A program made the translations under genes and the position numbers. Under the pieces are notes generated by a model. The model had not been told where the DNA came from and ran no database searches. It worked only from the letters and a program-made list of their open reading frames with translations. Of a DNA stretch of 64,000 nucleotides, positions 47,801 through 59,800 are shown one piece after another; positions within the stretch are counted from its first letter, which is position 1, and every line of letters begins with the position of its first letter. This DNA comes from Halichondria panicea. Lineage: Eukaryota; Porifera; Demospongiae; Suberitida; Halichondriidae. Location: positions 3,167,502-3,231,501 of the forward strand of contig NC_087393.1 in NCBI RefSeq assembly GCF_963675165.1, read 5' to 3'.

Positions 47801-50800
47801 GTACAAGCAACCTGTAGGTTACTGTACAGCGGGTATATTTCGAGGGTATAAATGTTTGTGGTTTTCGCTGATCAAGCATCTACCGTGAACATTTATACCC
47901 CCGAATTTAATATCGCATGCATGCATGCTGCAGAAAGGCTGCTATTCCGCAAAAACCTTTCTAGCGGTCATCCTGCGAAAGTTTATACCCTTGAAATATA
48001 CCCGCTATACGGTATCTTGTGTCAGGAGTTTTCCTGTTTTTTTGTGTATTAGATTTTACTATCGTGTAGTTATTAGTACTCCCGAGGGCGCATAGAACTG
48101 CCCTTGGGTACAAATCTAATACACGAATTACTTTTTCACACTTTACGATGCATGGTTTTGCAAAAATAAAAATAGCAATAATACTGTGGAGCTGTCAGTG
48201 CCGCATAGCAGTTTCGGGGGGGGGGGGGGGAGGAAAATCGATTTCAATATTGACGACCATTATCAACTATAGCACTAAAGTGCTAACCCTCGGCTGTTTA
48301 CATGGTTTACACGAATATTAAGATACGATAAGTGCAGTAGTATGTAATGAGATGGAAGCTGACTAGAGGCATGCTGATACTTCTGTGAACAGAGTTTTAG
48401 TGGTGCATGATAAATCCAAGTGGACTAGGAGTAGGATATATCACAGCAAAGTCAAAAAGCCTGGAGTCTTAGAAATAATTATGGCTCCTGGAGGCTAGGA
48501 TAAGTAAAGAAGCAACAAACCCCAACCATCAGTCTATCTTCTACATACTCTTTTCCCACTGTTCCTGCATGGTACGGGATCACTTCAGCTATAAATACGT
48601 GCCTCGAACAAAGACCGCTGGTAGATCTTACCAATGCAGCCATAGATAGAATAAGCCAACGTGCAAGTTCAAGCTTCTTAGCTTTTACGACAACAAAGCT
48701 TTAACATCAAAATCTGCCACTATTGAAACTTTGAGTGAAGGCTATCCATGCTGTAAACGCAGCGCAATGGAATCTAGAGACAGGCTCCTAGCTATAGGCA
48801 ACAACAATTAACTAGTCACAACAAATTGACTTCACAGTGTAGCTTAACCAAATTCTTAGATCGAGGAGCAAAACATCAACTGACAATACAGGTAAATTGA
48901 AATGAGGTAAAAAAGGTGAACAAAACCTTAAATATGTGGAGCGGGGCCCCAGAGGCTCGCACAACAACAAAGGGAGGAAGTGGAGCATTAACAATGAGAA
49001 TTGTTAGAAAAGAGTGATATATCGATATCAACATCAACATCAAATCATGGTTAAGGTAGTAGTCGTAACATAAGGTGCTAATAAGGTTCTAATTTAAAGT
49101 AAGGTGCATTGAGCGTGAACACCAGACGACTACTACCTGCTGGCCGCGGGTAATATTTATGCTTTTCAATAAAGTAGAGTAACTTAATTGGCATATATAC
49201 AGGTTTAAATGGGGCTACCGAATTGCCTAAATATTCTTGTCTCGATCATCAACGGTCATGAGATTTGTTTTTGGGACTCATTACTCCCTTACTAACTTCC
49301 ATGTAAATTATTGTGCATACTTCATATGGCATACAGGCGGGACACAGATCTCCTTAGCCTTCTCGACAACGCAATAGAAGGTATAAGCCACAAAATCACA
49401 GGAGACTATGTATTTACAGGGGCGTAGCCAGGATTTGAGAGAGGAGGGTGCTGGATGAATGGATTGTGCAAAATGCGCCCCAACGGGGGTCTGAGGGCAG
49501 TCCCCCAGAAAATGTTGATTGTTACATGCTCTGAGATTGATTCTAATGCAATCTGGCCAAAGAAATGAGAGTACTGCTGCTTTGAGGGTACTGGTGGTTA
49601 AGCTACATCTTCGTCTGAAGATGTCCTGCAATGTTTTGAGTTGTGACAATTAAATCAGCTGCTAACCAGGTTCTGCTTGTGAATTAGCAGAACAGGGTGG
49701 CAAGCCACTTGCAGTTGCAGTGCTGCTCTGTGAACTGGGCTCAACTGAAAAATACTCAAAAAGTATGATGATGACGGTGATAGCTGCTGAACAGTCTGCA
49801 ACGTGGGGGCCGGACCAGAGGAGGAATGCCAGTGTCAAAAGGTCACTAATTAAAACACCACGTGGCCCTATGTTTACATGTAAAACTGAGTTTACCCTCG
49901 CGCCCCTGTTATACACCATCAATAGCTTGATCCTCTTTATAATCACAACAGAAATCGGTTGAGCTATCGCGCCCCAGAGGAATCAGCTTGAGAGAGGAGA
50001 TCCAGGATTTAATTGCAACCTTTGACCTTTTATTGCATTCTTCAAAACCACAAGATATGAAAATTAGCCTTCCGTGGCTAGGGTATAAATTTTGATGTAC
50101 TGGCTTGCTGCACTGGATAATCTAGGTATAGTAAGCTTTCCAAGCAGGCAAATAAAGAACAGAAGCGCTAAGCTGCTATATGCAGCAAAGGTCAAGAACC
50201 CAGAACAAGAATGTTTAATCCTTCATTAAACGTGACCCTATTGACCCTGGCGTTCCTCCTCTGGGGCCGGACCTTGGTCTCTGCTCAGCCCACGTGGCTT
50301 TGCGCATGTGCACTGACTAGAATGAATATTTGGAGGTGGAGCTAGCTAGTTGGAGGTGGAGATTTGAGTAGAGTTCTCTCAGCTAGCTAGCTACCTTAGC
50401 TCTCGGCCTTAGCTAGTAAACGGAACTTGTGGATCAAAGTCTAAGGCCAGAGGGGGGTGCTGGAGCACCCTCTGCACCCCTCTGGCTACGCCACTGATTT
50501 AATACGGAAAAAACTAGTAAACAAACTAGTTTACGGTATATTTGGTTTACTAATGGTTCCCTAGATTTGGGGAACTCAGTTGCGCATGTGCATATCACCC
50601 ATGCAATAGATACCAGGCCGTATTCTTCACGTTTTAATTTTCCCAATCAGCTTGCAATGCTATAGTTATACACCTTCCGGCAAGAAGAAAATTAAGCAGC
50701 TTACAATTATAAACGTGCTCTTCGTACTACAGGGTTTTTCAGAATCTTTACAACAGTGGTGTGCAAGGCTTAAAAGCCAGTGGTTACAGATGAGTAACCT

Positions 50801-53800
50801 CAACTTGAGATTGCATGGGCAGGCGAGAGGCTAGCCTCGATCCCAGGCCGCACTTAAGGGAAGTGGGCCTGGTATCGACTGCTTGCGCATGCGCTAATAC
50901 CCCCCCCCCGGTATCTGGGGGCTTTGGATAACATCGTATATGCTCAGTAAAACTATGACATCACAACGAACGGAAGTGCATGGACTGAAGGAAGTAGATA
51001 GAAAGTTCGATTGAAGGTTTCTAGCCCATCGGATAGCATTCTCTGATAGCTACCCTTAGCCTGCTATGTTAACAAAAGACTCACAGCCTGCAACAGTGTG
51101 GATGACGATCGTCTGAACGGAGTGAAAGCTGACAAGAGCCTATATGGACAGGCCACGCCCATTTAACACTAACTTTGGTGAAAGTCTACTATACTACTGC
51201 TACTGATTCTATCAGAAGAAAATAGCTGTACAACAAACCTACACAGCTCTGTCTCTAGCTAGCTAGCTATATAGCTCTGTGTGGGACTTTTAGGATATTT
51301 TCTCTGATGAATCCATGAAATTTTACGGGGAAAAATATCCAATAATGTGGCGCATGCGCAAGCAGGCCTTCTTTTCTATGAAGGCCGGTGAAGGAGGCTA
51401 GCGAGAGGCTGGCTGTACTTGTGTAATAATAATTATTGCCAGAAATTAAGTGTTGACGTTTGTTCTGGCTTATTCCTGTAGATGGGTTAACACAAAAATG
51501 GTGTGGTACTTCGATCTCTTCTTCTCACATGACTTATACTTAAACCATAGATAGAGTAGAGAGGGACTGGAAACGGAAGTACCCTCGAAGTACCATATCC
51601 GTGTATCTCCGCGGTTTTAATCGAGGCTTACTTTTTAACACAAGGGCTAAACATGAATAATTCATGAGAATTGTTTTGCTCTCCGTAAGAAGTCCATGCA
51701 TGAGCAATTCTGCTGCTAAACATCAACTTTCATCTCATACTTAAGGCCATTTGGGACACAGCTAGGACACTATATTTCGTTACACAGCCTTAGCTATTAA
51801 AGGTAATATAGGAACACAAGCATGAAAAAGCGCTCTGTGTACCTCTAGCTACTTCACGACAATCAAGATTATATTTTCTTCGTTTCCAATTAATACCTAC
51901 TATCAGGGGGCATGTGATTCAGTAATATGGGAGTAGCTCTGAGATGTATGCATTGCACACAATAAGTAGTTTCCCGGGCTTTTGCGAGAGTTATGAGGAG
52001 ATCGATACACGGATAGTCCCAAAGCCACTACGTAGACTCATTGTAAAACATCACGTGAATCACTTCTGTTTCCAATCTCTCTCTACTCTATCTATGCTTA
52101 AACTATATAGCCTCCCCTGAAGAGAAGGGTGCTACTGACTGCTTGCGCATGCGCAACATTATTGGATATTTGTTCCCATAAAATGTCCTATTGAATTTAT
52201 CACGAAAATATCCTGATAAAATATTGAAAGTCATACACAGAGCTATTTAGCTGCATGGTTAGCTATAGCTATATAGAGACAGAGCTGTAGTTTTGTTGTA
52301 CAGCTATGTACAGCTATTTTCTTTCTGATAGAGTCAGTAGCAGTATAGTCGATCTATAGACTTTCACCATGCAAAGTTAGTATTAGATGGGCGTGGCCTG
52401 TCCATTAGGCTATTGTCAGCTTTCACTCCGTTCAGACGATTGTCATCCACACTGTTGCAGGCTGTGGGTATTTTGTTAGCATAGCAGGCTACGGGTAGCT
52501 ATCAGCTCTTTCTCAGATGGGCTAGAAACCTTCAATCGAACTTTCTATCTTCTTCCTTCAATCCACTTCCGTTCGTTGTGACGTCGTTGTTTTACTGAGC
52601 ATACACGTTGTTATCCTGCGTTAGCCGGTATCTGGCTAATGGTTAGCGCATGCGCAAGCAGTCGATACCAGGCCCTCTCTTCGAGGAAGAGCGGCCTAAA
52701 CCAGACTAGAGAGAGAGACATGCTGAAACATTTGATTTAGTGGTACATAGATATGCACTGTGGACTAGGATCACAGCAAAGAAGCCCAGAGTCTCAGAGA
52801 AGTATGGAGCGCTCCTGGAGTAGGATCCCAGAGTCATGCAGCTAACAGAGACAACATCCAGTCACAATTCTAGCTTTCTATTTTAGTGACCCTTTTCCAT
52901 CGTTCCTGGTACAGGATCACTTCATCTGCAAGTAATAAAGGCCAGTGTAGCTAGCTCAACGTGCAAGTTCACGCTTCTTAGCTTTTATTCGACAACGAAG
53001 CTTTAACATCAAAATCTGCCACTAGTATAAAACTAATAACTTGTTGTGTGAAGGCTATCCATGCTGTAAACGCAGCGCTATGATATCCAGGTGAGTATAT
53101 AGATTCAGAATACACAAACAAACAAACAAACCAACAGACTACTATACCCGTGGCCGCCCACGCACACCACGGGTAATCATACACCCCATACAAATTAATG
53201 CGTTGTTGCTAGCTGCCCTGATAAATTATGCTGAGTATGTCATATACTACATGTGTTAATGCACGCAACATTTTTGATTGTAGCCCGCCTGCCTAGCCAT
53301 ACATAGTTATGTCAACCCACGGAGTTTACAAGTGTGAGTTTTGTGAGTGGGCAGATCAAAGCAATCCAGTGCTCTGTATATAGCATGTGCATCACTACCA
53401 TAGCAACCGTATATTGCACTGCAATATGCTATATGATGCAGTGCAGTATATATGGCATGTTGCACTGTGTGTACATGCAATGGATGAAATCCCACCCTTA
53501 GAAAAACTACTATGGAATTCAAAAATTCACTCAAAACACATGTCTTTCATTACAATTTTAGGGGAAAACTTGAGCAATCAGAAGAGTTTGACGTCATTGG
53601 GCAACAAGTTAGTTATTGCAGGCGCCCTTGTGCAACATGCCAAATATTGCACTGGATACAATGGCCGAGGGCCAGCCGCAGGCCCCGAGGGCATTATGTT
53701 GCTCCAGTGCAATATATGGCATGTTGCACTTGTGCTGGGCAATAACTAACTTGTGACGTATTTTAGATAACAACGTATTTATATGGCGTACGTGTATAGT

Positions 53801-56800
53801 AGTTGTTACTCCCTTCATATACTCCTGGTACTAACCATGCATACATGTAGCTACATGTGATGTTAGTATGCCTCAAAGCCTTTGACAAAGGCGTAAGCTG
53901 CACGAGGGATACGGTAAAGCTAACTGTGTGTGTGTGTGTTCGGGAGATTGGAAATAAAAAAATTCAAGTCAGGTGTATACGCGTGTGTCTGTTCCAGCTG
54001 TAACTGCTAAACGGTTGAAAACTAACAGTCTACAGGCCAAATTCTCTTGGATTTTGATTCGTGGATTTGCAAACTAAAGATAGAGTTATAGCTTTTACTC
54101 ACAGTGAAGGCTGTTGCAATCTCTTCAGAACGTTATATAGCATCATCTGTTCGCACAAACTTTCTATTCGACTTATGAGTTAACCATGCACTAAAGTGCT
54201 AGCTGTTTGTTTGTAACAAGAGTCAGAAAAGATCGAGCTGCATAGCTGCATGCCTATACACTGTATTGCCAGAAGCAGCCCTTGTGAACTCTGACCTCAT
54301 TGCAGATCCACCCCTTTTTAATCGACAGGAATGCAAAACTTTATTAAAATTCTACATTGTAGATCTACATGCTTCTATCCTTTACGGTGGCCCTGAACGC
54401 TACTCTAGTTGGTAGTTCATACTTGATAGTTCAAACGCGCATTTGGTAGTTGGCAGTTGCTACTTGATAGTTCAAATGCGTAGTGGTAGTTCGCAGTTGC
54501 TACTTGATAGTTCAAACACGTAGTTGGCAGTTGGAAGTTGGTAGTTGGCAGTTGGCAGTTGGGAGTTGGTATAGTTGGCAGTTGGGAGTTGGTAGTTGGT
54601 AGTTGGCAGTTGGCAGTTGGGAGTTGGCAGTTCGTAACCTTTAAACTTTGCAACAATAATTAGCCTGCTTTTAAATCATGATACTGGCACCGATATCTAG
54701 CTGGCCTAAGACGGCAATATTAATCTTATATGTACACATCTAGGTAGGGAGATCATTTCAAGTCTAATCCTCATGTACCTATATTCCCAGATCCCAGCAG
54801 GGAGGGGGGAATTATAGAAACAGGTTTTGCATGGCACTATTGAGGCTATTTAAAGTTATGGTTAAAAGATTAGAGGCAGTGCAAAGATCTACATGTATAT
54901 ACAACATTTGCTACCTGCAAAGTTTAAAGGTCACGAACTACCAACTGCCAACTGCCAACTGCCAACTGCTGCCAACTACCAACTACCAACTGCCAACTGC
55001 TAACTGCCAACTCCCAACTGCGAACTACCAACTACCAACTGCCAACTGCGAACTACCAACTGCCAACTGCCAACTGCCAACTACTAACTGGAGTAGCACT
55101 CAGGGCCACCGTAATCCTTGCATGAAGATCATTCATCAAGCCATCAGATAGACTTCTGTTTCCACTAAGCTCCTCTTCTATAACTGTTTAGATCCCATTT
55201 GAGTGTATTTAGCAGGGAACTATGAGCTATAGTACCGGTACTATAGATTGCTCTGGGCTACAAACTACAAGATTGTACATTGTATTGTGATTTACAAGAA
55301 GATACACATGTAATAACATAAAAATTATTGTAGCTAGATGCTTTGTCTAGTAATATAATAACAGAACTAGAATGAAAGAGAGAAGCTCTAGTTTCTTTTT
55401 TGGCTTTGTTCGAAAGTAGTAGGAGACGCTCGTTTTTTGGGCAGTGTGCTGTGCTTTTTTGCTGCAAGGCTGCATAGGGGAGGAGCTGGATGTATGGAAG
55501 TGCTGGGATTCTAGCTTTGGCTTCTTCCTAAAGTTCCTTTCGCTTTGTTCAAGAGTAGTATAGGAGCCGCTCATTTGCTGGGCTTGTTTGCTGCAAATTA
55601 TAGCTTATAGGTGTCTTCCTTTCGCTTTGTGAGAGTAGTACGAGCCGCTCTTTTCTTGGGAAGTGTGCTGGGCTTGTTTGCTGCAAAACTGGGGGAGGAG
55701 CTGGATGTTTCCGTTTTGTGGGTGGAGCTAGGACTATAATTTTGTGGACCATTAAACTGAGGTGGAGGAACAGGGTTGACTTGAATAGAGACCACAGATT
55801 TAGTAGAGACACAGAGATGCCAACTTCAGATATTAGTTTTCAAAAGAATAATGATGCAGTTGCTAGGTTGGCTGTTTATATAGGTTGACTGTTGCTAAGC
55901 TAGTGCATTTCTAGTAGCCAATAGGTTTTGGGATCTAAATCAGTTAGAACATGTGCATTCGGTATCTATGGTTATAGTGTCCCTCACCCCTCGGGCTAAA
56001 GCCCTCGAGCTTAGGGACACTATAACACATAGATACCTCATGCCCATGTTCTAACCATAACGTGGGTTCAGTGTCAACAATTGCAAACAACATATACCTC
56101 TTCTATATAATCATAACACTCTAATACCTGACACTTTTGAGTAAAGCACAACATGGCGAGAGGCATTTAGCACAGCGCAGCTTGCATTACTCGTTCATAA
56201 AGGATTGATCTAGCTATACTCAAAGGCATTCAAATTACCGAATAACGGGTAATTTCAGGAGGGCAAAATATTTGTGGTGGAGCAGTTCCTGGATCTTATT
56301 TTGTGGTTGCTGCTTGCGCATGGTAGGTAAAGGTGTCAAGGTCGCTTTATTCGTGGTTAAAATATTCGCGCTCAGGAATTTAACCACGAAAACCATGAAT
56401 ATTTTGCCCTCCGGAAATTTCCCGCCATATGGTACGTGTCATATGGTACACGCACCAGATACGGTACATACCGTATATGCTTCATTCCACCCCAAACCAT
56501 AATCACAGGACTTGCCTATGGAGGTGGTACATGTAAGTAAATAACAAGCAAAGGCTGTATAAATAGAAGAATCACAAATTGAAATCACTCACTTGAAGTT
56601 ATCATGAACCCTACACTTGACCCTGTGTGTCTGCAATCCCAGGTCCACATAGCGTACTCCACTATAATCCATGTAGTACTGGTTGAGGACATCATAGAGG
56701 CTCTCATAGAGGTTCTCCAGATTGAGAAGGATGACTGTCCGCCCTGTCTCCATGCAAATCTTGATTTGATTAATGTTACGGCAAACCTAAGAAAGGATAG

Positions 56801-59800
56801 AGTACACCAATAAAGCTGTGAGGCCTACTGTATTCATACTGAGTTTAGGTTTAACCATTAAATGTTAATCACAAATTAACTCGGGTATTCCACTACTAAT
56901 TATCAATGTCCTTCTTATAATGAAAGCACCCCTCGGAAGATGTACCAGTTACATAACATAAAGCTACTATGATATTATTGCATGCAGGCACTCATGCAGT
57001 TACTGGCACAGACTTGTGAGTATCCGTGGAATAATGCGAAAATGCAGGTTAAATCTGCGCATGTGTGACAGCAGTTGCTTTGTCAACCAGAAGGATGCGT
57101 AGCAACAAAATTGATTTTCTCCCAGTTGAATTTAATTATTTTATCCCAACAAGGAAAAGGTTGTGGTGAGGCAACTGCCTATACAAAGACCTTAGAGTCA
57201 CAAAAAACACAACAGAGAATGATGAGTACGAGGCAGCACTTGAGACCTTTTCTGGTAGTATTCCAGATGAATGGTAATCTGGTAAAAAAGGAGTGCCTGA
57301 ATTCATTGATTCTTGAGTGGGCACAACGCAACATAGAGTGACGTGAGGGCCGGATAGGTAGTGTAGTAGTTTGTAAAATTGATGCAATCCAGCGAGTTCA
57401 CAATTTTGTACGCTTGACACAGGGAGAGAGTTTCGTGTCGTTTGGTAACGGATAACCAGCTAGTTGAGTTCAAGGAGTTCATCTTCATAGGTATTACTCC
57501 ACGAGAACGTTGTTGGGTTCCACTTGGAGCAGATCCAGTGAGCTGCTCTTTTTTGCAATCTTTAAGGATATGTTTGTCCTTCTTAGTGTGGGGTGACCAA
57601 ACAGGAGCACAGTACTCCAAGTGAGGCCTGACCAGAGCAATTAAGGTATGATGCTTTCTTTACTTCCCTGCTGCATCCGTAGAGAGTTTGACGGAGGAGA
57701 TTCAGTGTTCTTGTTGCTCGGCGTGATACATTGTAACAACAATGCCACTACAGCCTCTCTTATTGGCGCCAATCTCGCACGCAATGTCTCACTGCACATG
57801 TACATCATCGTAATGCGCCTGGATTCAACCACGCCCATTGTTTCCAATCCCTTTCTCTTCCTTAATCTTACTTAACCGTCACGCATTCACTCACTCACTC
57901 ACTCACTCACTCACTTGTGTGTACTCTTTATCCTTTGGAAAGCTGCTACCAAAGAGGATGTACGGCTGTGAGGTGAGGTCTGAATTATTCACCCCTTCCA
58001 CTCCCAAGTAATGCTTCAGAATGTCCAGAGCAGCATAGTTCTCAGTCAGGAACAGCAGATAGCGATTCTCACTGGTGAACAGAGTAATATTGCATTCATG
58101 TTATACACAGCCTGCAGGCCTATGTAGCTACGATAGTTAATTAAGCTTTATACACAATAAATCTTTACCCATGCCAGGTAGTGTCCTTGGTGTTAAGGCT
58201 GGTCTTAATTAGCCCCAGTCGACTACAGTCAGGGTTCCTTATCGACATCATCTGCAGAGGGGAAAAATGGTAACTTTACTAGCTCAACAAAGAAAAATGC
58301 ACAGCTATTAAGGAATGCTGGCTGCAGAACCTCGTCATTCGGCCCAGTGAAGTCTTGGCTGTCTTCTATGTAGCCAATGGCGTTACGAAACTCTTCTAAA
58401 GGATTTATTTCTTCTGACTCTAGTCCACCAAAGTTCCTACGTATGGCATGTTCCATCTGGGGCCAAGAGAGGGGCTGACACATTGACCTCTCACACATCC
58501 AGTACAGCATCTTGATAAGACTATTATATATACAGAGAGGAAGGAACGATGACACTCAGATTCAATCCACACAATACGTATACGTACCTATAAAAGTCAC
58601 GGAGACCAAAGAACTGCCTCTTTTGTTTCTCACAAATGTTACAGACTTTCACATAAGCGTTAGACAGAGGCTCAAAGTATCTACGAAGTTGCTCCCTGAT
58701 CGGGTCATTGGCTTTATTAGAGCAGATACCCTCAGCACTCAATTTTAGGTCATTCTTCCCAGGGTCTCCCCTCGTTACCATGACACCACGGTTCATCTTA
58801 GCAGGGTCCAGAGCCCAGTTAGATATACCAATAAAGGCCACTCTCTTCTCACGCTCTACAGTCTAAGAAAAAGCATGCAGGCACATTCATGCATATAATT
58901 TATACTATACACAATTGGTATGAATTGTAAAGTGTTGCAATAAGGCTAAGAGCATTACAGTAGAACCTTGATTATCCGGATACCTTGGTTCCAGAAGCAG
59001 GCCGGATAAGTGAATATGCCGGATAATCGAATAGATAAACCACGCCTTGATCCACCCACTTTATTGATAAACAACAGTGCCACATGGTTGTCTGCGCATG
59101 CGCAGAAGATAAGCAGGCATGTATCCATGGTAACAGCTGCTACGCGCATGCGCATTTGAGGGACACGCCCATTTTCTGATCTGATAAAAAGAAAACTGCC
59201 AAGCCGGATAATCGAGATTCCGGATAATGGAGGGCCGGATAATCGAGGTTCTACTGTATCAAGTAAGAACCAGGGGGGCTAAGGCGACAGATCCCTCCTG
59301 GTTTTCATACTGTAATTATGCAGATATATTCCAATTATTTCTTGTTTATAAAATTACTGTTATCTCAATTTCACCTGCAGAATGGGGAAAATCCTCTCCT
59401 GGACTCACCTCTTGGGCAGCGCTTCACCCCCATTTTATTTTGTGCTCCCATCTTACGGCCATTATTTGTACGCCATGCATCATGCAAAGCGATACCAATT
59501 AACTGAAGCCACATACCTGCTGCTGATGATCATTACCCGACCACTCGGTCCCGTCCTCCAGCAGAGGGTGCAATGCCTTGAGGGGCAGGGAAGGGGAGTC
59601 CTCAGCCAGCCCCACTTCGTCCAGTACAACCACCGACACATATTGTTTGGTGTCCTGATTGGCTTGAAACCTCTCAGCTGACTTGAACACTTCTATAACA
59701 CTTTCTGGAGTGGAGAGCTGGCTGCACTGGTAGGAGAACATGTGCACCTGCAAGGGGAGTCCGACAACATCAACTAAATTAAACAACATGCACATAATTA

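Larger units (their letters stand above)
46489..56592 (-). other. 10.1-kb RNF213-like intron made largely of transposons
   Basis: It lies between exons 56786-56593 (CMETGRTVILLNLENLYESL) and 46488-46324 (PTPLINRLEKHF), which are consecutive in the protein family, so the interval is one intron. It holds copies of at least seven repeat families listed separately. No internal host exon was found on either strand. Most other introns of this gene are under 150 bp. Confidence 0.85.

Noticed and set aside
54831-55151. 106-codon ORF with Gln/Leu/Pro/Thr/Ala/Asn repeats
   Set aside because: It is only a reading of the CCAACTG minisatellite.
55549-55812. 87-codon minus ORF with PPTKRKHPAPPP-like text
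   Set aside because: Overlaps a locally repeated segment (CTTTGTTCGAAAGTAGTA-like units at 55400-55700) with no conserved domain; likely repeat-derived.
58253-58279. A 27-28-nt intron (GTAAAG..CTGCAG) in the RNF213-like gene
   Set aside because: It would be too short to splice. A donor at CTCGTC/GAG|GTTCTG (58330) gives an intron of about 80 nt, keeps the frame and fits the family better.
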